A stretch of DNA of 64,000 bases from an uncultured Collinsella sp. (GTDB lineage Bacteria > Actinomycetota > Coriobacteriia > Coriobacteriales > Coriobacteriaceae), in NCBI GenBank assembly GCA_958408685.1, contig CATYLC010000007.1, forward strand, positions 22,285 to 86,284. Direction: 5' to 3'. A program made the position numbers and the translations under genes. Under the pieces are notes generated by a model. The model ran no database searches and had not been told where the DNA came from. It was given only the letters and a program-made list of their open reading frames with translations. Below, piece after piece: positions 14,810 through 23,412 of this stretch (its first letter is position 1; each line of letters opens with the position of its first letter).

Positions 14810-17800
14810 CTAGGCCAGCAGGTCGACGACGTTAAAGCCGGCGTTGCTCTTGGCGATGACGTCTCGGCCGCCAAAGACGCAGGTGGGCGACGCGGCTGCG
14901 ATGCGCGTCACATCGGCGCCGAGCGAGCGCAGCTCACCGGGCGTGGCCGCGAGCATCTGGGCGCGACGCTCCTCGCGCGCGTGCGGATCGAGTCCAGCCA
15001 GGTAGGTCGTGTTGCGGCGCTTGGTGAGCGCGTACGGCTTCACGGGCGCGTCCATGCCGCTCACGCAGCTCACGATAAAGCCCTCAAAGGCGGCCTCGTC
15101 GGGCTCAAAGCTGCCGAGCCATTCGCCCGCGCGTTCCACACGCTCAATCGAGGGGTCGATTGCCGGGTCGCGGTAGGTGTAGAACGCCGCTTGACGCTCG
15201 CCGGCCGCGCGGAATCCGCAGCCGTACGCACCGCCCTTCACGCGGATCTCGTTCCACAGGTAGTCGTAGGAGAGTGCGTTGGCGGCAACCGCCCAGGCGC
15301 CCGTCACGTCAATGCCCAGGCGACGCGGATCGCACGCACGCGCGGCAAAGCAGATGTCGCTGGGGATCACGAAAGCCTCGTGGCGGTCGCACGGCGTCGG
15401 CACCACGAGCGCGTTGCGGCCGGCATCGGCGCCGTCGCCAGCGCCCAGCTCCAGGTCGCCCGCGGCGGCCCAGTATGCGTTAAAGTCCTCGTCGCTGCCG
15501 GTAAAGCTCGCCAGGCAGCCATCGGCCACAAAGATGCGGCCTGCCAGCTCGGCAAGCTTGGTACGCAACCCGTTCACGCGCTCGTCAAAGTGGTCGAGCA
15601 GGTCGCGCAGGAACAGATAGAAGTCCACGCCCGAAAGCTGCTCGCGCACCACGGCCGAAGGCGAGCTGTAGCTCATCGCGCGACCGAGCGCCGCCGAGTG
15701 GCCGTTGTTGATAAAGCCCTGCTCAAGCCCAATGCGAATCTGTGTGAGCACGTCGCGCACGCGGTCGGCGTCGGCATCTGCCAAAAGCGTGCTCGACCAT
15801 ACCTCGCGCGGCAGACTCGCCAGCGCATCGATTTTCTCGGACAGGGCGCCGGCGCTCACCAGCAGGTAGGGGTGCACGCCGTCCACTTCGGGCTGCGTCA
15901 TGACCTCGGTCGTAAAGCTCAAAAAGCCGAGCTTGCCAGCGAGCAAGTTGTCGAGTTCCTCGGCCGAGTGCTCGCGCGTGGGCAGCTGCTTAAGCAGGCG
16001 GCAGAGCAGTGTCACATAGGGCAGGTCCTCAAACGCGACGCAGTTCAGGTCGAAATACTGCATGGCGTAGGCCAGACGGTTGGTGGGGATGCTGTGGCGC
16101 AGGCAGGGGATGGGCACGGTCGTGTCCACGATCAGTGGCGGCTCGGGGCGCGCCTCGCCAATGTCGGACACGCGCAGGCGCGGCAGCGTGGCCTTGTCCT
16201 CGGGCGTGTCTTCCGCCTCCTGCGCGGCACGCAGTACGGCCGTGCGCTCGACCATGTCGGCCAGTTCGGCATCGGTCATGGCGTCTCGCTTGGCTGCCAG
16301 CTCGGCGGCCTCGGCACCCTCCGAACCCTCGGCAGCGTCCACCGGCACCAGCTCGACCAGCGCCATGTGGTCATTCTCCAGCACGAGCTCGCGCAGCAGG
16401 TCCTCAAAATAGCTGCCGTCCAGCTCGCCGCGCAGCTCCTCGTACACCGGGCCGTACTTGAGCGCCAGCGTCGCGGCGTCGTCATCGTAGAGCCACGTGC
16501 TCAGCGCGTCGCACGCAATGGCCACGCCGTCGGCGATGCCATAGTCGCGCTGGCGCAGGTCGTACTCGTTGCTGCTGATGATGGCTTCCAGGCGCTCGCG
16601 CGGAACGCCGTGCTCACACAGGTCGCGGCAGGCGTCCTGGAACACGCGACGTAGCTCGCGCGCCACGCCGGGCTGCGCATTTTGCAGCATGATGAGCTCG
16701 TAGGGCTGCAGACTCTCGGCCGCGGTGTAGCTCACCACGTTGCCGCCCAGGCCGGCGGCCAGAATGGCCTTCTTAACCGGCGCTTCGTTGGAGCCCAGCA
16801 GTGCCTCAAACAGGATATCCGCCGCGATCGTGCGCTTGCGGTCGAGCGCGCTGCCCAGCACAAGGCCCAGGCCCACCAGGGCGTTCTCGGGTGTGGTGGC
16901 CATCTCGACGCGCTTGTACTCGCAGGTCACGGGTGCCTGCACGTCCAGCGGATTGGGCACCAGCGTGGACGGGTCCTCGCCGGCGGCGACGGCAGCGTCC
17001 ATGCGGCGGCTCGCGGCACTCGACTGCGACAGATAGCGCTCGTCCAAAAACGCCAGTGCGCGGTCCACATCTAGGTCGCCGTAGAGCGTGATGTAGGAGT
17101 TGGAAGGATTGTAGTGGCGCGCGTGCGTGTCCAGGAACTGCTCGTAGGTGAGCGCGGGAATCGCGCGCGGGTCGCCACCGCTTTCGTGCGCATAGGCGGT
17201 GTCGGGATAGAGCGCGGCGCTGACGGCGTCGTCCAGCACGCTCATGGGGTCGGACAGCGCGCCCTTCATCTCGTTGAACACCACGCCGTTATAGCGCAGC
17301 GTGCCCTCGCGCAGGCTTGCGGAGCTGCCACCGTCTTCGCGGTCCTCGTCCTCCGGCAGGTCCAGCTCGTAGTGCCAGCCCTCCTGCTCAAAAATGGTGG
17401 GCTTGGTGTAGATGGCCGGGTTGAACACCGCGTCCAGGTACACGTCCATCAGGTTGTACAGATCCTGCTCGTTGGTGGTGGCAACGGGGTAGATGGTCTT
17501 GTCGGGGTAGGTCATGGCGTTGAGGAACGTTTGCATGGAGCTCTTGATCAGGTCGACAAACGGCTCCTTGACGGGGAACTTAGCCGATCCGCACAGCACC
17601 GAGTGCTCAAGGATATGGAACACGCCGGTGGAATCGGCCGGCGGCGTCTTAAAGCCAATGGCAAAGGCCTTGTTTTCGTCGTCGCACGCCAAGTACAGCA
17701 GGCGAGCGCCCGAGGCAGTGTGGCGCAGCACGTAGGCGTCCGAGTCGAGCTCGGGCACGGTCTCGCAGCGCTCGACGGCAAAACCGTGGCAGGTGGTACC

Positions 17801-17854
17801 GGGTACCAGCAGCGCGGCAGCAGCGGCGCGCGGGTCGGTTGAGGTGGTGGGCAT
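14810..17854 (-). CDS. M16C metallopeptidase (presequence protease/insulinase-like)
   Basis: The protein has 1014 residues, the size of a full two-halved M16C peptidase such as PreP/Cym1. The inverted zinc motif HILEH is at residues 80-84 in the first domain, within GVFHILEHSVLCGSAKFPVKEPF. The downstream zinc-ligand Glu is expected in the NEMKGALSDP region. The C-terminal half keeps the M16 fold with VKGGAYGCGFRA. No signal peptide is visible, so it is probably cytosolic and degrades peptides. ATG at 17854 has AAAGGAGA upstream; an in-frame extension to 18055 lies in the repeat region and was rejected. Confidence 0.92.
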   Translation of the reverse strand: MPTTSTDPRAAAAALLVPGTTCHGFAVERCETVPELDSDAYVLRHTASGARLLYLACDDENKAFAIGFKTPPADSTGVFHILEHSVLCGSAKFPVKEPFVDLIKSSMQTFLNAMTYPDKTIYPVATTNEQDLYNLMDVYLDAVFNPAIYTKPTIFEQEGWHYELDLPEDEDREDGGSSASLREGTLRYNGVVFNEMKGALSDPMSVLDDAVSAALYPDTAYAHESGGDPRAIPALTYEQFLDTHARHYNPSNSYITLYGDLDVDRALAFLDERYLSQSSAASRRMDAAVAAGEDPSTLVPNPLDVQAPVTCEYKRVEMATTPENALVGLGLVLGSALDRKRTIAADILFEALLGSNEAPVKKAILAAGLGGNVVSYTAAESLQPYELIMLQNAQPGVARELRRVFQDACRDLCEHGVPRERLEAIISSNEYDLRQRDYGIADGVAIACDALSTWLYDDDAATLALKYGPVYEELRGELDGSYFEDLLRELVLENDHMALVELVPVDAAEGSEGAEAAELAAKRDAMTDAELADMVERTAVLRAAQEAEDTPEDKATLPRLRVSDIGEARPEPPLIVDTTVPIPCLRHSIPTNRLAYAMQYFDLNCVAFEDLPYVTLLCRLLKQLPTREHSAEELDNLLAGKLGFLSFTTEVMTQPEVDGVHPYLLVSAGALSEKIDALASLPREVWSSTLLADADADRVRDVLTQIRIGLEQGFINNGHSAALGRAMSYSSPSAVVREQLSGVDFYLFLRDLLDHFDERVNGLRTKLAELAGRIFVADGCLASFTGSDEDFNAYWAAAGDLELGAGDGADAGRNALVVPTPCDRHEAFVIPSDICFAARACDPRRLGIDVTGAWAVAANALSYDYLWNEIRVKGGAYGCGFRAAGERQAAFYTYRDPAIDPSIERVERAGEWLGSFEPDEAAFEGFIVSCVSGMDAPVKPYALTKRRNTTYLAGLDPHAREERRAQMLAATPGELRSLGADVTRIAAASPTCVFGGRDVIAKSNAGFNVVDLLA

Positions 17855-18333
17855 ATGCAGTCTCCTTTGACGCCCCAGCGGGGGGGCGAATCGAGTCGAA
17901 TCCTCGAGAGTATACCCATATGGGGCCGCGGCTCTGCGGCGAACTGGAGACGATGCCAGCGGATTGGGCATAGGCCCCGCGTGCCCGCCGCACGAGCGTG
18001 GAAAATTGGACACTCTCGATATCCGACCGTCCGAAAATCCTCGCTCGTCCATCACTCGCGTATCTCTCGTCTCTCATTCGTCTCTAATATGAGAGATGAC
18101 AGGAAGATGAGAGAAAAATATGAGAGATAACTGAGCAGCAAAGAGACAGGTAATCATGGTATTGTCTCAATACAGATTGTTCTACCAGCAAAAATATGTA
18201 TAAATGAAGCAAATGGTAGACATTCCATCTCTATCTATCTCTTATCTCTAAGCCGAGAGATAGAGAGATAACTGAGAGACGAGGGAAATCTATCCGCGGC
18301 ATTCTCCGCGGGACCGAGCGAAAGGACGTGCAG
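17855..18333. promoter_or_regulatory. Dense regulatory region upstream of the AlbA_2-type gene
   Basis: No gene was found here. GCGTGGAAAAT-type boxes of family C lie at about 17994-18050. From 18059 to 18290 the DNA is AT-rich with many GAGAGAT/ATCTCTC strings. GAGAGATAACTGAG occurs exactly twice, at 18122-18135 and 18263-18276. Between them lie a perfect palindrome GTATTG-TCT-CAATAC (18159-18173) and a promoter candidate TTGTTC (18177-18182) plus TATAAA (18199-18204). CTACCA/TGGTAG arms (18182-18187, 18214-18219) bracket the -10 box. The layout suggests repression, perhaps by the product of the next gene, which has a C-terminal winged helix. Confidence 0.6.
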
Positions 18334-19800
18334 ATGAACGAAAACGAGCTGACCGGTCTGCTTGAGTCTTTAAGGCGTATGGGCTCGGATGATCTTAACG
18401 TCGAAGTGAAGGAGAGCGCCACGACGCTTTCCCGCGACGTGTGGGAAACGGTGAGCGCATTCGCGAACACTGCCGGCGGAATCATCGTGCTCGGAGTGAG
18501 TGAGCGCGCAGGTTTTGTCCCGGTTGAGAACTTCGAGACCGAGAAAGTGCTCAACCAATTTGTGGCAGGCATGGGTGATGCGGGAGGTCGAGGAAAGCTG
18601 GCCAATCCGCCCAAGTACACGATCGAGCGAGTGGAGCTTCAGGGCGCCATCGTTCTCGTCATTACCATTGAGGAGCTCGATCCGTCGAGCAAGCCCTGCT
18701 ATGTCATAGAGCGGGGCGCCCAGGGCGGCAGCTACAAGCGCATCGATGACAAAGATGTGCCGCTTTCATCGACCGAAGTCCTGTCCTTGTCGTCGTATGA
18801 ACGAACGAGCCCCAGTGATCGCGATGCAGTGCCGGGCGCGGGCGTGGGCGACCTCGACGAGGCCCTGATTGACCGCACGATAGAGCGTGCTTTCTCGCTG
18901 ACGCCCCGAGCTATGCGCGGCGCGACGGACAAGAAAACAAAGCTGGAGCGCCTGAGTTTCCTCGACTCCCAGGGTAATGTGACTAAGGCCGGGCTCCTGG
19001 CTGCGGGCACCTACCCTCAGCAGTTTTATCCCAAGCTCTTTATCGATGTGGCGGTCCATGCCGGAACGCAGAAGGGCGCCGCGGGTTCGTTGAGGTTCAT
19101 GGACCGCACAATCTGTGAGGGAACGTCGGGCGAGATGATCTCGGATGCTGTCGTGGCCGTCGCCAAGAATTTGCGGCGAACCTCGACCGTCCAAGGCGTC
19201 TCGCGTGTCGACTCGCTGGAGATTCCCGAGGAGGTTCTGCGCGAGGCAATCGCCAACGCCGTAATCCATCGAGAATACGGGGATCGGTTCTGTGGACAAT
19301 CGATTGCCGTCGACGTCTTTGACGATCGTGTCGAGGTGACGAATCCTGGCGGCCTTTACGGGGGAAAGACTCGCGAGAACTTGTTTGACGGCAGCTCCCG
19401 ATGCCGTAACGCGACGCTTGTGAAGCTCATGTCGATTGTTCCGCTGCCGGATGGCGCAGGTTCGCCGGCTGAGGGCAATGGCTCGGGCATCCCGATGATG
19501 ATTGATGCCATGCGCGCGCATGGTCTGGCCGAGCCCCTGTTCTGCCCGGGATTCGATCGGTTCAAGGTCGTACTTTACCGTTCAAAGATCGAGCCGGTCG
19601 ATCATGGCGGGGGCTTAATTGTGACGGCACTCAAACACTACGGCGAGCTGGGGACGCGCGAGCTGGCAGAGCACACAGGGCTCACAATTTCCCAGGTTAG
19701 GTCGCGCGTCAACGCGCTCATTGCTCAAGGCGAGCTTGAGCCCACGGCGCCGGCGACGAGCCGCAACCGCAAGTATCGACTGTCGGAGCGCGTGGGATAG
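18334..19800 (+). CDS. AlbA_2 (Schlafen-like) / RecG-related ATP-binding regulator
   Basis: The protein has 488 residues. The N-terminal AlbA_2 domain (about 5-130) shows LNVEVKESATTLSRDVWETVSAFANTAGGIIVLGV. A GHKL-like HATPase_c_4 region follows (about 275-400) with PEEVLREAIANAVIHREY and VEVTNPGGLYGG. The last 60 residues form a winged helix (LGTRELAEHTGLTISQVRSRVNALIAQGELEP). Proteins with this order are annotated as putative transcriptional regulators or RecG-like helicases, but no helicase motifs are visible here. ATG at 18334 follows AAAGGA. The unusual upstream operator array hints at autoregulation. The function is not established. Confidence 0.82.
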   Translation: MNENELTGLLESLRRMGSDDLNVEVKESATTLSRDVWETVSAFANTAGGIIVLGVSERAGFVPVENFETEKVLNQFVAGMGDAGGRGKLANPPKYTIERVELQGAIVLVITIEELDPSSKPCYVIERGAQGGSYKRIDDKDVPLSSTEVLSLSSYERTSPSDRDAVPGAGVGDLDEALIDRTIERAFSLTPRAMRGATDKKTKLERLSFLDSQGNVTKAGLLAAGTYPQQFYPKLFIDVAVHAGTQKGAAGSLRFMDRTICEGTSGEMISDAVVAVAKNLRRTSTVQGVSRVDSLEIPEEVLREAIANAVIHREYGDRFCGQSIAVDVFDDRVEVTNPGGLYGGKTRENLFDGSSRCRNATLVKLMSIVPLPDGAGSPAEGNGSGIPMMIDAMRAHGLAEPLFCPGFDRFKVVLYRSKIEPVDHGGGLIVTALKHYGELGTRELAEHTGLTISQVRSRVNALIAQGELEPTAPATSRNRKYRLSERVG

Positions 19801-19900
19801 ATGCGTTAGTGGACGAGGCGACCCAATAATCGACCCTCGATTGGCGTCCATTAAGGTAAAGCGGTTGTTGCCCAGTCGACGGTGATGCTAAAGACTCGGC

Positions 19901-20392
19901 TTACGCCGGCATGGCCCCGAACCCGTCTATCAAGAACAGCCTAAGAACCAGCTTGATGACATTTCCCGGTTTGACTTCGGCCGTGCCAAAGACGTGGCGC
20001 TCGGCGAGCTCGCTGCAGTATGCATAGATGTCGCGGATAAGGTCCGCGCCCGAAAGCGTAAACATGTAGCCTGCGTCCGAAAGCGCATTGGGCGCGGCGG
20101 GCAACTTGGCCATGTGGCAGAACGTTTGCAGGTCGGGCGCCATAGCGTCCTGGTAGCCAAGATGGTTGCCGTCTTCTTGTGCGGCGAGTTCCAGCTGGCG
20201 TACTCGATCCAGCGCCACTGCCAGCACAAAGCTCGGCGTAGGCGCATTGACGTCCTGAGTGGTCGCCACAAGCCTGCCCGCTGCCTGCGTGACAAGCCAA
20301 GCGACCTCGCGCTGGCAACGCACGGCCTTGCGCGTAACCGGCTTGATGGACGAAGAAGAAACGCTTCCCTTAGGCGGATTCGAAACAGCCAC
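19901..20392 (-). CDS. Conserved hypothetical protein
   Basis: The protein has 163 residues and I do not recognise a family. The GTG start at 20392 is supported by GGGAGG five bases upstream on the minus strand. There are no membrane segments, Cys clusters or P-loop. The middle is helical and hydrophobic (FVLAVALDRVRQLELAAQEDG; FTLSGADLIRDIYAYCSELAERHVFG). Codon usage matches real genes better than the other frames here. It is convergent with the gene ending at 19800 and divergent from the HNH gene. It could be a small regulatory or toxin-antitoxin-type protein, but nothing shows it. Confidence 0.55.
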   Translation of the reverse strand: MAVSNPPKGSVSSSSIKPVTRKAVRCQREVAWLVTQAAGRLVATTQDVNAPTPSFVLAVALDRVRQLELAAQEDGNHLGYQDAMAPDLQTFCHMAKLPAAPNALSDAGYMFTLSGADLIRDIYAYCSELAERHVFGTAEVKPGNVIKLVLRLFLIDGFGAMPA

Positions 20393-20607
20393 AAGAACCT
20401 CCCATGAACAATCCGGCCCAACAAGCCAGGATGAAACACGTGCTACATCAGTATACAGGGAAGTGGGGCAGCGGGGTACAAACGCGCCAGCGGCAAACCG
20501 AGAGCATCAACGATGTGCCGATCGCGGAATGAGATCTCGTAATAATTGACTTTCGGCCATATTATTGAGGGGCATGACTCGCGTTCGTATGGTTGTAGGT
20601 GCTGGCG

Positions 20608-21690
20608 ATGAACGACATTGACCTTGCTGTTCCGTTGATGGATGGACCAAGCTATGACCGCGCCTGCAGTCTCGTGCCTTCCGAATACGTTGAGGCATGG
20701 GAGTGGTTTCTGGGTGAGGAACAGCGCGGCGGCGTTTGGACCAGCCTTCCGCACCACACCAAGGAAGATAGCCCTCAGTATCAGTATCGTTTGAGAATTG
20801 GCTCGGACTTCTTTCCTGTAACGCGGGATTCAGGGATCTTCTGGCCGGGCCAGGATCGGGTGAAGCAAGATCCCAATAAGATCTTTGCGCTTTCGGTCCA
20901 TAACTCTAAAAAGAGCTTCTACACCGATGTACCTCCGCTCTATTTGGACGATGGTACGTGGGTCATTAAGTATTCGGTCCAAGCGCCAGGCGCCGTTGGT
21001 TCTCGAGACCAGAATTACAACCGTAAAATGCTCAACTGCATGGAATGTGGCGTTCCAGTCGGAGTCATATTTGCAACCGAGGTGGGCTACAAGGTGCTCG
21101 GCCTTGCGTTTGTTGAGCGGTTCGAGCCCGAAAACGGATGGTTTGTTCTGCACGGTCCTGTTCATAAAGGCGGACCGGACCCTCGTTTTGCGCCCGACAT
21201 GAGTTATCTGAAGCACATACCCGTCGATATTGAGTTTGCCGGACAGGGTGTGACCGACGACGAGAAGGTCCGCTATGCGTTAAGGCGCGAGCGATTGGGG
21301 CAGCAATGGTTCCGCAAGCAGCTCGTTGCCGCCTATGATGGCCGTTGCGCGGTGTCGGACTGCGGCGTCAGCGAAGCTCTGGAGGCTGCACATATCGAGA
21401 ATTACTCGGGACCCAAATCGCAGGTTGCCAGCAACGGTATTCTGCTTCGGCGCGATCTTCATTCCCTATTTGATGCTCACCTGATTTCGTTTGAGCCTGT
21501 TTGCGGCGAATATCGGCTGTGCGGATCGTACCTGCTGGATAAGACCGGCTACGCTTCCTTTGCGGGTGCGACGCTAAGGCAGCCGAATGAGCGTCAGTGG
21601 CGACCCAATACGGTGTTTCTTGAGGCCCATCGCATTGAGTTCGATCGCTCGGAAAAGAAGCGTGAAAAGGCGGGGCTTCTGCCGTATTAG
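20608..21690 (+). CDS. HNH endonuclease with probable SRA-like domain (type IV restriction candidate)
   Basis: The protein has 360 residues. The C-terminal part (about 230-300) is an HNH domain: YDGRCAVSDCGVSEALEAAHI then LLRRDLHSLFDAHLIS, with a Cys pair, the AAHI His and the DLHSLFD core. The middle (about 85-180) resembles SRA/PUA-like modified-base readers, with a SRDQNYNRKMLNCMECGVPVGVI segment similar to the NRAL...G.PV core. This order is known in modification-dependent (type IV) restriction enzymes, which cut DNA carrying modified cytosines. ATG at 20608 follows AGGTG. No methylase is nearby, consistent with type IV. The SRA call is by eye. Confidence 0.75.
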   Translation: MNDIDLAVPLMDGPSYDRACSLVPSEYVEAWEWFLGEEQRGGVWTSLPHHTKEDSPQYQYRLRIGSDFFPVTRDSGIFWPGQDRVKQDPNKIFALSVHNSKKSFYTDVPPLYLDDGTWVIKYSVQAPGAVGSRDQNYNRKMLNCMECGVPVGVIFATEVGYKVLGLAFVERFEPENGWFVLHGPVHKGGPDPRFAPDMSYLKHIPVDIEFAGQGVTDDEKVRYALRRERLGQQWFRKQLVAAYDGRCAVSDCGVSEALEAAHIENYSGPKSQVASNGILLRRDLHSLFDAHLISFEPVCGEYRLCGSYLLDKTGYASFAGATLRQPNERQWRPNTVFLEAHRIEFDRSEKKREKAGLLPY

Positions 21691-21812
21691 CGTATTTGGC
21701 TTTGGCATTCTTTGACGATCGTGTTGTTTGATCGGATCGCGTGGCGATGCAATCTCGCGCATGACCGCCGGTGCATGCTCTTCCTGTTTTGTATAGCGAG
21801 AGGGGAGCGTGT

Positions 21813-22097
21813 ATGAGCTGGCGAGGCGATATTGCGATGGGGAAGTACGGAAAACTGCCGTGTGCCCTTATAGACAACAATATGTTTCCGAGCGTAGAGG
21901 TTGATTGCGGGTCGTTTGTCGTCACCTGCCCTTGCTGCGGCTCGCAAATACCGTGTCTCGACATTCGGTTCATCGATGCGCGCGACAGGTTCAGCGACGA
22001 AGTGAGAAAACAGACAGGCGTTCATATGCCGGTGTATCCGGAGAAATGCCCCGTTTGTGGCCTCGATATCGTGTACGACGCCGGCGACGAGGGATAG
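21813..22097 (+). CDS. Small zinc-ribbon protein
   Basis: The protein has 94 residues. It has two knuckles, CPCCGSQIPC near residue 40 and CPVCGLDIVY near 83, which could bind one zinc ion. The spacer is rich in charged residues. ATG at 21813 follows AGGGGAGC. It is 122 bases after the HNH gene in the same direction, so it could share its transcript. I recognise no family. A DNA- or RNA-contacting accessory protein of the neighbouring nuclease is possible, but this is a guess from position. Confidence 0.6.
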   Translation: MSWRGDIAMGKYGKLPCALIDNNMFPSVEVDCGSFVVTCPCCGSQIPCLDIRFIDARDRFSDEVRKQTGVHMPVYPEKCPVCGLDIVYDAGDEG

Positions 22098-22135
22098 GTG
22101 ATGCGGAGGAGCTGACTGTGAAGGCCTCTCCGTCC

Positions 22136-22822
22136 CTACAAATAAATCCCCTCACCGAGCTGCTTGTGGAACTCGGCGTGATGGTCGCGTGCCCAGGTAA
22201 AGAGCGCCTGGTCAAAGTCGGTACGCGTGGCCGGGACGCCAAAGACGCCGGCAACTTCGACGCGTATAAACTCCAGTGCCGGCAGCTTGTTGATGGCAGT
22301 GAGGGCAAACGGGGACGAGGGCTCCTCGAACAGATAGCGGCTGCCTTGCAGCGCGTCGCAACTGGTGCACGTGTTGCCGAGCGACGGGGCTTTGGAGGCT
22401 CGCGCGCCTACGGGCTTGTAGCCGCAGCGCTTATGAAGATAGTCGCGGATCTCGCCCGGCACGCAGCCAAGAGCGGGCACGATGGCGAGTGCGTTGGCGT
22501 TGGCCGTGTCGATGGCAATGTGCCCGGCTTCGTTGGGCGCGTGCGCGATGGCGATGCTCTCGTCGTTATCGGCTCGATAGGGAATGCCGAAGGTCGCGAC
22601 CGAGGTCTCTTTGTGACACTTCCAGCACTCGCGCTTGCCCAGTACTAGATATATATACGGCGCAGAGGGGTCGGATCGGTCAATACCGGGCAGCCACTCG
22701 GCAAAGGGCTCGGGGTTGACGCCGCTGGGTACATACCAGATTTTCTTGGTCCGGTCCCATTTGGCGCCCAACGCCTTGGCTTCTTCTTTGTGCGAAAAGG
22801 GAACATCGAGCTCGGTGCGCAT
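22136..22822 (-). CDS. DUF5710-domain protein
   Basis: The protein has 228 residues. The first 45 residues match the DUF5710 pattern: LDVPFSHKEEAKALGAKWD then KIWYVPSG. This short domain is found in conjugative primases and other DNA-acting proteins. The rest has two possible zinc knuckles (CWKCHKE near 66, CTSCDAL near 160) and a mixed C-terminal region with RDHHAEFHKQLGEG. ATG at 22822 is chosen for AAGGAG upstream; the longer open frame to 23047 runs into the tRNA terminator. The function is unknown. It lies at the edge of the accessory stretch beside tRNA-Val. Confidence 0.7.
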   Translation of the reverse strand: MRTELDVPFSHKEEAKALGAKWDRTKKIWYVPSGVNPEPFAEWLPGIDRSDPSAPYIYLVLGKRECWKCHKETSVATFGIPYRADNDESIAIAHAPNEAGHIAIDTANANALAIVPALGCVPGEIRDYLHKRCGYKPVGARASKAPSLGNTCTSCDALQGSRYLFEEPSSPFALTAINKLPALEFIRVEVAGVFGVPATRTDFDQALFTWARDHHAEFHKQLGEGIYL

Positions 22823-23005
22823 GGTGGCTCCTTGGTGCTGCAGGTGTAAGTGGCTCAAGGATACCGCAGGGCGCAGACATCGTGGCGTTTTGCCGAGAAG
22901 CTGTGGTGCGGACTGATTGGTTATACCGATGGATAGATCGGCAAGTAGATGGTCGGCTTTTGGCCAGTTGGGCGGTTGGAGCTGCCAGCGGATTTGGCGA
23001 CATAA

Positions 23006-23040
23006 AACAAAACAGCCCAGAGGGCATAGCCTCTGAGCTG
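23006..23040 (-). terminator. Terminator of tRNA-Val
   Basis: On the minus strand CAGCTCAGAGG pairs with CCTCTGGGCTG and is followed by TTTTGTTTT, nine bases after the tRNA 3' end. Confidence 0.85.
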
Positions 23041-23048
23041 CGAACATT

Positions 23049-23123
23049 TGGTGGGCGTTAGAAGATTTGAACTTCTGACCTCTTCCGTGTCAGGGAAGCG
23101 CTCTCCCCCTGAGCTAAACGCCC
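23049..23123 (-). tRNA. tRNA-Val (GAC)
   Basis: A complete cloverleaf of 75 nt can be drawn on the minus strand. The acceptor stem GGGCGTT pairs with AACGCCC, the D arm is GCTC...GAGC, and the anticodon loop CTGACAC gives GAC. The T loop is TTCAAAT and CCA is encoded. A terminator follows at once. It closes the accessory stretch 18-23 kb. Confidence 0.97.
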
Positions 23124-23412
23124 GATCAAGGGTGCGCAAGCGCGCAAGGGATAATATAACGGAGCCTGAACTCGGTGGCAAGAACATTTTTAAAAATCGC
23201 TTACATTGTGGAATTCAGGGGCTTTGTCATATCCATTTCAAAAGAGCCTGCTGCCGCGATTTGGCTGTCGCATAATGCAAGGCCATTGCGGTATCGAGCT
23301 ATGGAAAGACGCCTGCGGAATTGTCCTACCGATAAGCGGACAAGCCTCCAGCTGGTGCCTTCGCCGTGGTAAGGTAAGCCGAATTGTTTCCAGGCTGTTT
23401 CGGGGGAGTGGA

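Noticed and set aside
14981..16654. 557-codon plus-strand frame inside the M16C gene
   Set aside because: It is the complement of the peptidase gene, with His/Gln/Arg/Val-rich shadow composition and no ribosome binding site.
17855..18055. N-terminal extension of the M16C peptidase
   Set aside because: It runs through repeat family C boxes and lacks a ribosome binding site. ATG 17854 has AAAGGAGA.
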